From Bradyrhizobium manausense (GTDB lineage: Bacteria; Pseudomonadota; Alphaproteobacteria; Rhizobiales; Xanthobacteraceae), in the NCBI RefSeq assembly GCF_001440035.1, contig NZ_LJYG01000044.1, positions 79,463 through 130,890 on the forward strand: a stretch of 51,428 bases of DNA, read 5' to 3'. Position 1 is the first letter of the stretch. Each line of letters opens with the position of its first letter. Below are positions 42,668-51,274 of the stretch, piece after piece. The translations under genes were made by a program, and so were the position numbers. Under the pieces are notes generated by a model. The model was not told the origin of the DNA. It saw only the letters and a program-made list of their open reading frames with translations, and searched no databases.

Positions 42668-43195
42668 CGTGTCCTCCTCGCTACGAGCGCCCGACCCATT
42701 CGGGTGCTCGATCGCGAGGCGGAGGCGAGCGTCCATCACTGAGCGGGACTAGAATAAATGCCTAATCGACCGTATGGACGCTCGTCCCGATGCCTCCGCC
42801 TCGCCACCGAAACCCGGACACGCATGCAGGTCCCGGATCGCGGGGCGGAACGTCGAAAGATCAACTCTGACCCAATATTCGCCCTCAACTCCGGTCCGGT
42901 GGAGACGCGAACTCGTGTCAGATCGGCACGAGAACGCGGAAACGCGAGAGTTCGGCGCTAGCCGAGGTACTATCCAGTCTTTCTGTCTTTGGCCGGGCCG
43001 TGCGCAGGAAACCAATGATCGCCGATCTCGGCATCTGACAAAGCGCGCAGGTGGAGCAGGTTACGTTTTCGTGCGTGTTCGCCGGGTATATCGCCACCTT
43101 GTCCTAACGTCATTGGAGTTCGTGCGAGGAACGACACGTCGGTATTCTGGGGCCGGATAAGTTCATACGCTTGAATATTCAAAATCTTACGGGGG

Positions 43196-43203
43196 TGTAT
43201 AAT
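43196..43203 (+). promoter_or_regulatory. -10 promoter for the gene at 43211
   Basis: TGTATAAT contains a perfect TATAAT ending 7 nt before the ATG. Predicted leaderless start. Confidence 0.65.
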
Positions 43204-43210
43204 TGCAGCA

Positions 43211-43486
43211 ATGACAATTGTCTTAGTGTGCACCCAGGGTGCAATGCTTGTCGTCTGGATCTATTCAATATACCGACCGCAGCTACAGCAGAAGCTACTT
43301 CGCCGATATCCGTTTCACACGGCGTATGCACTGGGCCTCCTTCTCTTCTTTTGGCTAGCTAGCAGAGATCCACTGTTCACTCACGATCAGTTCGCGTGGC
43401 TTCTCTTTCTCATGATCACAAGCGTCTTCTTGCTCGGTGAACTCTCGATCGAAAAAAAGAGCGGATGGTGGAATGAGAGTTGCTAG
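43211..43486 (+). CDS. Three-TM small membrane protein, leaderless, 91 aa
   Basis: Paralogue of the protein at 34666: same three-helix layout, YRPQLQQKLLRRY loop and LLGELSIEKKSG end. A perfect TATAAT lies 7 nt upstream and no SD is present. Its 3' end overlaps the convergent gene for a small secreted Cys-tailed protein by 4 nt. Two such pairs in one island suggest a functional unit of unknown purpose. Confidence 0.72.
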   Translation: MTIVLVCTQGAMLVVWIYSIYRPQLQQKLLRRYPFHTAYALGLLLFFWLASRDPLFTHDQFAWLLFLMITSVFLLGELSIEKKSGWWNESC

Positions 43487-43764
43487 CAGTATGGGCCGTA
43501 GCAGTTTCTAGGCCTTACGAAGATCCCGCCGGTTGATCGAGAATAGTAATTCCAGCTTGGTGGGGGGAGATTGCGTCGGAAGAACATCGGTGAGCCGATA
43601 TCATAAGCTCGATAATGTCGATAAATCGCGTTGGCTCCCTGATAGTACGGATAGACCATCGTCCTCGGTGTTATTTGATAGTACTGCGCTGCACTATGGC
43701 TCGCGAATGCTAGGCTGAGACCTACTGAACCTGCCCAGAGGACGAGGCGATTAAAGGGCTTCAT
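43483..43764 (-). CDS. Small secreted Tyr-rich protein with Cys tail, 93 aa
   Basis: Start at ATG 43764 after GGGAG. A signal peptide (LVLWAGSVGLSLAFASHSAAQ, in parts) precedes a mature part rich in Tyr, Arg and Pro and the C-terminal CYGPYC. It resembles the protein at 35005 in size, signal and Cys-containing end, though overall similarity is weak. It converges with the 3-TM gene at 43211. Function unknown. Confidence 0.6.
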   Translation of the reverse strand: MKPFNRLVLWAGSVGLSLAFASHSAAQYYQITPRTMVYPYYQGANAIYRHYRAYDIGSPMFFRRNLPPPSWNYYSRSTGGIFVRPRNCYGPYC

Positions 43765-44236
43765 GACTGACTCCCTTACAAGTGAAGCCTGCACGGTACT
43801 CCTTTTTGAGACAGTTCTAAAGAGGTTGTACAAAATGGTTAGGTGATGCTGCCGACGCAGTGCGGCACGTCCCCACCTCTCGGATCGTCGGGCAACTACC
43901 TGATGATAGAGGTATGCATACGCACAATCTGACGCACTTCGCGCGCACCGATTTTCACGGCGACAAGCGAGTTTTCGGTATCAAAGACGAAGACCGCTTC
44001 TCACACGTTTACATCATCGGCAAGACAGGTACCGGAAAGTCGACACTGCTCGAGATGATGGCGCTGCAGGACATCGAGCGCGGCAACGGACTTGCGCTCA
44101 TCGACCCTCACCGCGATCTGGTGGAGCGCATTGTGGCCCAAGTGCCATCGAGGGTAAGCGGCGTGTCTCCCGCACCTTGTTGCTGTTGAGCAGACCGGCA
44201 ATATGCGTTCCGTCTTGAAGAGGACGGTTCGCATAT

Positions 44237-44494
44237 ATGATCGAGCGTGTTGTCGACGCATCGGAGCTACGGGTTCGGCGGCGCTGGAGCGGCGAGGTCA
44301 AGGGACGGATCGTCGCAGAATCCTTTGTTCCGGGCGCGATCGTCTCGGACGTCGCGCGGCGCCACGGTCTGTCGCCGCAGCTTTTGTCGACCTGGCGCAA
44401 GGCGGTGCGCGACGGGTTGTTGACGTTGTCGGAACACACGGAGCCGGTGGCGACGAGGCCGGCTGGAGCGGTCGCGGTCCAGGAAGCGAGTTCA
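44237..44494 (+). pseudogene. Truncated second IS66 tnpA
   Basis: Encodes an IS66 TnpA-like start (VDASELRVRRRWS, then GRIVAESFVPGAIVSDVARRHGLSPQLLSTWRK) similar to but diverged from the intact TnpA at 46522. It breaks off where the tnpC gene ends tail-to-tail. The longer open frame beyond 44494 is the antisense of tnpC and not a gene. Confidence 0.75.
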
Positions 44495-46099
44495 TCAAGC
44501 GGCGAGGCTTTTAGCTTGCTCGGCGCTCCACGCCCAGGGCATGAGTTCGTCCAGACGCGAGGCCGGCCAGAGGTTGACGAGTCTGGTGAGGACGTCGGTC
44601 AGATAGGCCTGCGGCTCCACGCCGCAGAGCTTGCAGGTCTCAATAAGCGAAGCGATGCAGGCCCAGTTCTCCGCACCCTCATCATGCCCCGCGAACAGTG
44701 CGTTCTTGCGGTTGAGGATAAGAGGACGGATGCTTCGCTCTACAATATTTGTGTCGAGCTCGATGCGGCCGTCGTCAAGGAAGCGCATCAGGCCAATCCA
44801 GTGGTTCAAGGCGTAACGGATGTGCTCGGCGATTGTCGCTTTGCCCGAGACGCGGGTGAGTTGCTGCTCGAACCAGGCCTTGAGCGCCAGCACCAGCGGC
44901 TTGCTGCGCTCCTGGCGGATGGCACGACGCTCGTCGGCGCTACGGCCCCTGATCGTCTTCTCAATCGCATAGAGAGCGGCAATACGCTCGAGCGCTTCGC
45001 TCGCGATCGGGGCAGGACCGTCCTGGACAACGTCGAAGAAGCGCCGCCGCAGATGAGCCCAGCAGAAGGCGAGCGTGATCGCCGCGTCAGGCGCGGTGTC
45101 GGCAATGGTCTTGTAGACGGTGTAGCCGTCGCATTGCACGATGCCGCGATAACCGTCGAGCAGCTTGAGCGCGTGGACGGCGCCGCGACCAGGTGCATAA
45201 GTGTAGGCCACTGCCGGCGGATCGGCCCCGCCCCACGGCCGATCGTCGCGCGCGATCGCCCAGAAGAAGCCTTTCTTGGTGCGGCCGCGGCCGGGATCGA
45301 GCACAGGCGCTGTGGTCTCGTCCACCGCGATCTTGTTCGCGGTCAAAATGATCTCGCGCAGCCTGAGCCAAAGCGGACGAAGCTCTGCGCCTGCATAGCC
45401 CACCCAGAACGCCAAAACCGAGCGCTTGATGTCGATACCCTGCGCCAGCAGTATCTGAGCCTGCCGATACAGCGGCAGGTGCCAGGCATATTTGGCGACC
45501 AAAACATGGGCGACCATCGCCTCGGTCGGCAAGCCGCCCTTGATCAGCCGCTCTGGTGCCGGCGCCTGAACCACGCCATCCGTGCAGGCCCGACAGGCAT
45601 ATTTGGGACGATGGGTGACGATCACGCGGAACTGCGCCGGGACGACGTCGAGCCGCCGTGAGGTCTCCTCACCGATCACATGTAGAGGCGCGCGGCAGCA
45701 CGGACAGTTGGTATCCTCCGGGGCAATCGTGACGTCGATATGCGGCAGATGGGCCGGAAGCGCACCACGGCTGGCGCGGCGCCGTTCAGCACGCTGGCGT
45801 GCGCCTGCCGTGTCCTTCCTGTCCTGGGCCGCTTCATCGCCGGCAATGGCCTGCTCGATGTCCTCGATCGCCAGCTGCAACTGCTCAGGATCGAGCTTCT
45901 CCGAGCGGCGACCGAACTGTGCGCGTTGCAGCTGGCGCAAGAGATGCTGAAGGCGATCCATTTGCGACAGCGTCTGATCGCGTTCGGCGATCGCCGCGTC
46001 GCACTTTGCGATCGCCGCGTCGCGCTCCGCGCGTGCCGCCGCAACCAGCGCCTGCAGCGCCTCGATATCGGTCGGAAGTTGATCCGTGGTCTCGCTCAC
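44495..46099 (-). CDS. IS66 transposase TnpC (DDE)
   Basis: A 534-residue IS66-type transposase: N-terminal coiled coil (repeated AERDAAIAKCD), a zinc-binding stretch (CPCCRAPLH, then YACRAC), the DDE core (AVDETTAPVLDPGRG, VQCDGYTVYK, and Glu in the C-terminal DTNIVERSIRP region) and the end RLDELMPWAWS. Full family length and intact motifs. It is made with TnpA and TnpB from the same strand. Confidence 0.93.
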   Translation of the reverse strand: MSETTDQLPTDIEALQALVAAARAERDAAIAKCDAAIAERDQTLSQMDRLQHLLRQLQRAQFGRRSEKLDPEQLQLAIEDIEQAIAGDEAAQDRKDTAGARQRAERRRASRGALPAHLPHIDVTIAPEDTNCPCCRAPLHVIGEETSRRLDVVPAQFRVIVTHRPKYACRACTDGVVQAPAPERLIKGGLPTEAMVAHVLVAKYAWHLPLYRQAQILLAQGIDIKRSVLAFWVGYAGAELRPLWLRLREIILTANKIAVDETTAPVLDPGRGRTKKGFFWAIARDDRPWGGADPPAVAYTYAPGRGAVHALKLLDGYRGIVQCDGYTVYKTIADTAPDAAITLAFCWAHLRRRFFDVVQDGPAPIASEALERIAALYAIEKTIRGRSADERRAIRQERSKPLVLALKAWFEQQLTRVSGKATIAEHIRYALNHWIGLMRFLDDGRIELDTNIVERSIRPLILNRKNALFAGHDEGAENWACIASLIETCKLCGVEPQAYLTDVLTRLVNLWPASRLDELMPWAWSAEQAKSLAA

Positions 46100-46171
46100 G
46101 CCCGGTACTCAAGCTGATTCGCGGGCCCTTGTGGAAGACTGCAGCCGACATGGTTCAATTGGTCACAGGGT

Positions 46172-46525
46172 TCACGACGTTGCGCTCGGCTGACCAATGT
46201 CGCGGACATGCAGGCGCGACCAATCCAGGCCGTCCATCAGCGCGGCGAGCTGTGAGGCAGACAAACGCATCACGCCATCGCTGATCGGCGGCCAGCGGAA
46301 CGCGCTATGCTCCAGCCGCTTCCACAGCAGCACGAGCCCGGACCCGTCCCAGGCAAAAATCTTCAAACGGTCCGCTCGCTTTGAACGGAAGACGAAAATC
46401 GTTCCCGCGAACGGATCATGGTGGAGTTGCTCGCGCACCAGCGCGGCGAGACCATCGGCACCTTTACGAAAGTCGACCGGCCGCGTCGCGACCATGATCT
46501 TCACGCCCGCCGAAGCCGCGATCAT
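46172..46525 (-). CDS. IS66 accessory protein TnpB
   Basis: A 117-residue IS66 Orf2/TnpB: KIMVATRPVDFRKGADGLAALV (in parts), then FVFRSKRADRLKIFAWDGSGLVLLWKRLE. Overlaps the end of tnpA by 4 nt. Required for transposition in this family; mechanism unclear. Not related to IS605 TnpB nucleases despite the name. Confidence 0.93.
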   Translation of the reverse strand: MIAASAGVKIMVATRPVDFRKGADGLAALVREQLHHDPFAGTIFVFRSKRADRLKIFAWDGSGLVLLWKRLEHSAFRWPPISDGVMRLSASQLAALMDGLDWSRLHVRDIGQPSATS

Positions 46526-46935
46526 GTCGTCGCCCTCACGGCCCGCAGCACATCGCGCAGCCAGGCCGGATCGACCCCCGCCGCTGCGCGAACCACCGCA
46601 TCACCAATCTCGATGCTGATCGTTATCCCGTTCCGCATTGCCGCTTCCATGCACATCCCAGCGGGACGAAGCTCCGACACCACCGGAACGAAGAGCGGCG
46701 CATCCTCCGCCGGCAAGCTCAGCAGACCCGCACGCGCGGCCTTGCGCCAAGCAAACAGGTGTTGCGGTGAGAGGTCGTGCCGGCGCGCCACCTCGGACAC
46801 AACTGTGCCCGGCGCATATGACTCCGCCACGATCCGCCCCTTGACTGCGGCGCTCCACCGCCGCCGACGCCCCGCTCCGACCTGGATATCCACCCGGCCC
46901 CGTGGCTCTGAAGCGTCAACTATATGGTCAACCAT
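46522..46935 (-). CDS. IS66 TnpA (HTH protein)
   Basis: A 137-residue HTH_8-type protein: RRRRWSAAVKGRIVAESYAPG (in parts), VSEVARRHDLSPQHLFAWRK, and a C-terminal conserved DPAWLRDVLRAV. It binds the element's ends. First gene of the tnpABC set, coupled to tnpB by a 4-nt overlap. Confidence 0.92.
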   Translation of the reverse strand: MVDHIVDASEPRGRVDIQVGAGRRRRWSAAVKGRIVAESYAPGTVVSEVARRHDLSPQHLFAWRKAARAGLLSLPAEDAPLFVPVVSELRPAGMCMEAAMRNGITISIEIGDAVVRAAAGVDPAWLRDVLRAVRATT

Positions 46936-47425
46936 ATATGCGAACCTTACTGTATATGACGGCTCGCATGTTGCCGATCAGCTCACGCCGAACAAGGTGC
47001 GGGAGACACACCGCTTACCATCGAGGCGCGCATCAGACATGATCTATCTGAATGCCAGCGATCCATCACAGCCATACGGATACAATCCACTGCGTCGCGT
47101 TCGTGAGGATCGGATTGCTCTCGCCGCTTCCGGCTTCATCGAAGTCTTTAAGAAGATGTGGCCCGATGCGTCCCTTCAGTGCCGCTACATTGAGTCCCGT
47201 CGATGCAGGGCGAAATGAGTGAATGGTACGCCTCCAATGCAGGCTCACCCTTCGCCGATGGCTGTCGAACCAGCACGGGCGCAGGAGTCGCGTTAACGCC
47301 GGTCATGCCGCTGATGCGAAGGCTCAGAGTGGCGAATACGATGCAATTCAAGTAGATTACAGCGATAAGTCGCAGGTATAGAGTGCAGGTTAGGTTTTTT
47401 GAAAGCTGCGTTCCCTGGAGGCAAC

Positions 47426-47533
47426 ATGAAGAGATATATTCTTGCCCCGCGGCCCGATCACGAGAGACACGCCCAAAGATCGGCAGACCTCCTCCTAAGA
47501 TGCGTTAACGCTCCAATTGAATCAGCTGGATGA
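47426..47533 (+). CDS. Possible short peptide or truncated gene, 35 aa
   Basis: GGAGG lies 5 nt before the ATG and the first residues (MKRYILAPRP) look like a protein start. The frame closes after 35 codons, so it is either a small peptide or a gene cut short by rearrangement. The rest of 47219-47655 shows nothing I can support. Confidence 0.3.
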   Translation: MKRYILAPRPDHERHAQRSADLLLRCVNAPIESAG

Positions 47534-47655
47534 CGACGCTCAATCGTTCGGCCGCAGGCGCGCCGCCAACCCTCGCGTTGCTACGACTGAAATGGGCGTC
47601 TCGATCGCCTCGTCCTGCTTGGGTCGGCGTGATCTCTTCTGAGCTTCAATCTCCA

Positions 47656-48096
47656 TCATCGCTGGGACGTCGGTTTCCCTTCCCTTCTCTTGTACTCATC
47701 GAGACTCGAGGCCCAAGACGGTAGCCGTCTATATGTGCCGTCCGAGTAGCGTTGGTAGCTTTGCCAAACATGCGGCTCCTCGTCGGCCTCCCCAAAGTGC
47801 ACCATCCCGTCAACGGCCCAACCGTTGTCTGGATTTACTCCAAACCATACATCGCAATACCATTCGCCATCCTCGTCCATAAGCTGCACGAGCCAGTTGG
47901 ATTTGCCGTGGTAATCGCGCGTAACGAATGTAAATCCTGATGGATCGACGAACAGCTGCGGCATCAGTCGATCGCGAAGTTCACGTTCCAAGTCGATCCA
48001 CGGAATGAACTTTGCCTCGACTTCATCTTGAAGCACGCGGATGCCAGGATCACGACCTTCTCTCGGCCCCCAGATGACGTTTTGCGGAGAAATCAT
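47656..48096 (-). CDS. Hypothetical protein, 146 aa
   Basis: Start at ATG 48096 with GGAGG 7 nt upstream; the frame remains open to 48324 without a better signal. The product is acidic with many Trp and Asp residues (SNWLVQLMDEDGEWYCDVWFG, in parts; HVWQSYQRYSDG) and no signal peptide or TM. It looks like a compact globular protein. No family is recognised. Region 48097-48548 holds nothing else I can support. Confidence 0.6.
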   Translation of the reverse strand: MISPQNVIWGPREGRDPGIRVLQDEVEAKFIPWIDLERELRDRLMPQLFVDPSGFTFVTRDYHGKSNWLVQLMDEDGEWYCDVWFGVNPDNGWAVDGMVHFGEADEEPHVWQSYQRYSDGTYRRLPSWASSLDEYKRREGKPTSQR

Positions 48097-48558
48097 ATCA
48101 GCCTCCATTACTCCGTACCGTAGCAGGCTCGGATGGTTTTCGGGTGAATTGAAATACCGGTTCAACGTTCTCGCCTGGGGTGCCGAGCGCGACCATGCAT
48201 GACGTGCTGCGCGTACTGTCCGACCAAAAGTGCCGCGCAAGATTACGCGACAGGCGAGGAATGAAACCGTGCGCACGTTCTTCCTCAACGAGTTTGAGTG
48301 CTTTCCTTTGGCTATCGTGCCCACGGCACGGCGCTAATCCAGAATAAAGTTGAGCGTTCGTCGCCGAGCCACGCTTACACTCGACGAGAGCGAATGGCGG
48401 GCGTGCAAAAGCTCCTCTAAGACGACGCGCTCGGGACCGGGCCATCGCGAAAACCAGCCGAAGCTTACACGCTGGTTGGGCCGGCCTGGAAGTGCATCAT
48501 TCCGTCGCGCTGTGGTTGAAATGTACTTTTCAGAAGGCAGTCGCAGGGCTACAATATT

Positions 48559-49686
48559 GTGAAATGCTGCGGTGCGCTCATGGACCACCATTCTGACCGG
48601 CTCCTTGGTGTTCTGTTCTCCGTAGCGCTGCTTGTTAGCGCGAGTTCTTCGCTGCGGGCAGAGCCAATGCACTTTTGGACAGCAAGCCGGGGCGGCAACT
48701 GCGCTGAGTGCTCTTGGATAGCAGCGGAAGGAACTATTGTTGCCGAGACGCCGAAACAGGCCGAAGAATTTTTCAAGACCCATCCCGAGTACCCGAACGT
48801 GTACCTAAACTCACCGGGTGGAAATCTGTCTGCGGGCGTTCAACTAGGGCGCTTGTTTCGGAAGTACTCCTTGCGCGTCGCCGTGGGCCATACTACCGCC
48901 CCAACCGACCCTGACTTGTCGAGTACTGCTGACATTGATGAGGGGCAATGCGTCTCGGCCTGTTCGTATGCTTTTTTGGGGGGCGTCGTACGGGAAGCTG
49001 ACAACAATCAAATTGGGATTCACCAGTTCTCATGGGAGCTGAATAACTTTGCGCAGCAACCAAGTGCAGACATTCAAGATGCCGCTGGGGCGAGCGCCGG
49101 GTTCTCGTTGAGCACGGCGCAGGTCATCGCGGGCTTTCTGATTACCTATGTCCAAGAAATGGGAGTAGATCCAAAATTTGTGTCTGTCGCTTCGAGTACG
49201 GAAGACGTCCATTATCTCTCGAAGGAGGAGCTGGTTAACTTAAACGTGCGCTGGGATTCCAAGGCGTTCGGGCCTTGGGGAATAAGGCCTTGGGGAAATG
49301 GAATTTACGCATTTGCCGAGAGTCACGACAAGAAGCAGACGGCGTTTGTCTTCTGCAATTCTGATAAACACCCGAAGATGAGGATTCAGGGGGTCGAGCA
49401 CGTGAGTGAAATCAAAGAAGAATTAAAGGACGTAGATAACTATATGCCTATCGAGGCGGCTCTCGGTGCGGATGTCACTTCGATAAAATTGTCTCAGGAG
49501 TCGAATGGAGCGTCGGCGCTCGACATGTCACTAGCCGATTTTGATCCGAGAGGGCTGCAGGGTAAGAGTGATTACGATTTATCGGTTAGGGCCAAAACGC
49601 ATTCCGTGGAATGGCTTTTCAATTTCAGTCTGTCGGCAGTTGGCGCCGCGGCCGCGATTTCGGCCGCGATGCGTAACTGCAATTGA
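48559..49686 (+). CDS. ClpP/crotonase-like periplasmic protein
   Basis: A signal peptide (LLGVLFSVALLVSASSSLRA, ~15-35) is followed by a ClpP-like core: VYLNSPGG at 81-88, GQCVSACSYAFLGG with Ser133/Ser136, and IGIHQF with His155. It matches the periplasmic ClpP-like (COG3904-type) arrangement, a putative serine protease. The ~150 residues after the core are unassigned. The GTG at 48559 is taken because TACAAT lies just upstream and the frame gives a clean signal peptide; an ATG at 48580 is an alternative. Single gene, truncated by nothing. Likely processes exported proteins. Confidence 0.72.
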   Translation: MKCCGALMDHHSDRLLGVLFSVALLVSASSSLRAEPMHFWTASRGGNCAECSWIAAEGTIVAETPKQAEEFFKTHPEYPNVYLNSPGGNLSAGVQLGRLFRKYSLRVAVGHTTAPTDPDLSSTADIDEGQCVSACSYAFLGGVVREADNNQIGIHQFSWELNNFAQQPSADIQDAAGASAGFSLSTAQVIAGFLITYVQEMGVDPKFVSVASSTEDVHYLSKEELVNLNVRWDSKAFGPWGIRPWGNGIYAFAESHDKKQTAFVFCNSDKHPKMRIQGVEHVSEIKEELKDVDNYMPIEAALGADVTSIKLSQESNGASALDMSLADFDPRGLQGKSDYDLSVRAKTHSVEWLFNFSLSAVGAAAAISAAMRNCN

Positions 49687-49755
49687 ATCAGGGCTCGAAT
49701 TTCTTCCGGCAGAGGATCTCAATTACTTGCTAGAGCGTTTTCCACATGATGTGGG

Positions 49756-50349
49756 TCACTTGGTGTATCCAGCATGTCTAAAGTAATTGGCACACATCTG
49801 CGGGGCAACCGATTTGACGAGCTTGCCGATGAGTTTGAGCAGGGCATCGACCGTGCGGGTTGCGCCTTTGCGCAGTGCAGCCTTCAACCGGGAGAAGGCC
49901 TGCTCGATTGGATTGAGGTCAGGCGAGTAGGCCGGCAAATACCGCACGCAGGCGCCAACAGCCTCGATCGTCTCGCGGACACCGGCGATCTTGTGAGTGC
50001 GCAAGTTGTCCATGAAGACGATGTCGCCCTTGCGCAAGGTCGGCGCCAGGACCTGCTCGACATAAGCCAGGAACGACGGCCCGTCCATTGCACCGTCGAT
50101 GACATAGGGCGCCGTGAGGCCGTCGATGCGCAGCGCGGCAACAAGCGTCAGAGTCTTCCAGTGACCGTGGGGTACGCCAGAGACGAGACGCTTGCCGCGA
50201 GCAGAACGCCCATAGTGCCGGACCATCTTCGTCGTGACAGCGGTCTCATCGATAAAGACGAGGCGCGGCGCACGCAGTTTGGGCTGCTCGGCTTTCAGCG
50301 CGGCGCGCTCGGCAGCAACGTCAGGCCGATCCTGCTCGGCGGCGTGCAA
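49756..50349 (-). CDS. IS630 transposase, C-terminal DDE part
   Basis: About 197 residues with the IS630 DDE core: LVFIDETAVTT (first Asp), DIVFMDNLRTHK (second Asp) and YLPAYSPDLNPIEQ with the final Glu/Asp. It has no own start signal; the natural protein joins it to the upstream frame through the A8 tract near 50353. HAAEQDRPDV at its start matches the inner part of intact IS630 transposases. Confidence 0.88.
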   Translation of the reverse strand: MHAAEQDRPDVAAERAALKAEQPKLRAPRLVFIDETAVTTKMVRHYGRSARGKRLVSGVPHGHWKTLTLVAALRIDGLTAPYVIDGAMDGPSFLAYVEQVLAPTLRKGDIVFMDNLRTHKIAGVRETIEAVGACVRYLPAYSPDLNPIEQAFSRLKAALRKGATRTVDALLKLIGKLVKSVAPQMCANYFRHAGYTK

Positions 50350-50698
50350 TGTTTTTTTTGAAGGTGATGTCGTGACGGTCGAAGAAGCGCCAGATCGAAC
50401 CGATGCCGGCCTTTTGCCTTCTCTGAGAGCGCAGACGCACGCGGATCTCGTCGAGCGTCAGGTCCGGTTCCGTGGCAATCAACTCGATCAGCCACTGCTT
50501 GTGCTGCTCCAACGGCGAGCGGCTGTGCCCGCCGCCGGGCTTGGCATTGACGTCCCCGGTCTTCCTCCAGCGATCCATCCATCGGATCGTCGTCGAAGCG
50601 CCAAGATTGAGAATGCGCGCCGCCTCGCGGGCGCTTTCGCCGGACTCGACAAGTTCAACCACACGTACCCTGAGGTCCTTGGAGTACCCCTTCGCCAT
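50321..50698 (-). CDS. IS630 transposase, N-terminal HTH part
   Basis: Starts at ATG 50698 (MAKGYSKDLR) with GGGGG upstream. Contains two helix-turn-helix units (VELVESGESAREAARILNLG; then the wing region DEIRVRLRSQ). Shortly before the end lies the codon run TTC AAA AAA AAC, where slippage on eight A residues moves reading into the DDE frame. Without it the frame runs on into unrelated codons to 50321. Confidence 0.88.
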   Translation of the reverse strand: MAKGYSKDLRVRVVELVESGESAREAARILNLGASTTIRWMDRWRKTGDVNAKPGGGHSRSPLEQHKQWLIELIATEPDLTLDEIRVRLRSQRRQKAGIGSIWRFFDRHDITFKKNIARRRAGSA

Positions 50699-51106
50699 CG
50701 TATGCCCCCGCATGTTGCCGCAGATGACACCGAATCTGATTTGCGAGTCCAAGGCCAGCCCACTGTGACGTTCCGATTCACATCAACTGGAAACCGCTCT
50801 AGTATCCCCGACAGCTTATGTGCGAAGATAAACGCGGAGCCGTGCTTGCTATCGAGATGGCCTTCTCAGCTCTTACGCTACAGCTACCGCTCGCCAAAAA
50901 CTCGTTCAGCAAGTGCTCTTTAATTGTTGCGGCCTCCCGCTCTCCCTGTGAGGCAAGCCAAAGAATGCGCTCCGCGATCTCCAGCGCAGAGCGGTGCTTC
51001 TGCCTGCGGATTCCGACGAAGTCGCCCAGGCGTACCGATGTGAAGTCGCCCGTGGATTCCGAGGCGATGTCGCCCACCTTTCCGATTTGATCTCGCCCAG
51101 CGGCGA

Positions 51107-51253
51107 GGCGTTCTGGCCGAGTGCATCGGGAAGGCCAAAGCCCGCGCGCCTTACGAGTTCGGATGCAAGGCAAGTATCGCCACCCCCGTGTACGCCTCCG
51201 GTGGAGGCCGCCTTCCCGGATCGGGTACGGGCGTGAGATGGTTTGCGCATTAA
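51107..51253 (+). pseudogene. Fragment of an IS5-like transposase gene
   Basis: Codons read ECIGKAKARAPYEFGCKASIAT, closely like the conserved EVECIGKGKAHKPYEFG stretch of IS5-group transposases. No start, no other part of the gene. A relic. From 50802 to 51106 I see no supported gene. Confidence 0.55.
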
Positions 51254-51274
51254 TTCGCAAGCAAATGAGCAAAC

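Larger units (their letters stand above)
44154..47018. mobile_element. IS66-family element with two tnpA-type ends, 2865 bp
   Basis: Both ends begin GTAAGCGG(C/T)GTGTCTCCCG and are flanked by the 8-bp target duplication CATCGAGG (44146-44153 and 47019-47026). Inside, tnpA, tnpB and tnpC run leftwards on the minus strand. At the left end a truncated second tnpA faces inward on the plus strand. Thus the normal tnpC-side end is replaced by a tnpA-side end from a related element, yet the whole moved as one unit. Confidence 0.88.
43914..47218 (+). pseudogene. Conjugation-type ATPase gene, split by IS66 and truncated
   Basis: The 5' part (43914-44153) encodes FARTDFHGDKRVFGIK, a Walker A GKTGTGKSTLLE and IDPHRDLVERIVAQVP. 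After the IS66 element the frame resumes at 47027 with RASDMIYLNASDPSQPYGYNP and AASGFIEVFKKMWPD, exactly in frame when the IS and one target copy are removed. Shortly after, near 47168, the sequence departs from the family, so the gene was already truncated or damaged again. It is a VirB4/VirD4-like ATPase distinct from the one at 3494. No functional product is expected. Confidence 0.82.
49733..50799 (-). mobile_element. IS630-family element, 1067 bp, with TA duplication
   Basis: Terminal inverted repeats GAGCGTTTTCC, then TGATGTG at the left and, reverse-complemented, GAGCGGTTTCC, then TGATGTG at the right. Both flanks are TA (49731-49732 and 50800-50801), the IS630 target duplication. The transposase is read from two frames joined at an A8 tract. 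Confidence 0.88.

Noticed and set aside
42774..43160. Plus-strand 128-codon frame upstream of the 3-TM gene
   Set aside because: Arg-rich, no SD, no promoter-like signal and no protein-like pattern.
44500..45661. Long plus-strand open frame across the IS66 element
   Set aside because: It is the antisense of tnpC; only its first ~85 codons, a truncated tnpA, have protein similarity.
50799..51272. Minus-strand frame of 157 codons near the right edge
   Set aside because: Overlaps an IS5-like fragment on the other strand and the IS630 end; no start signal and no recognised domain.
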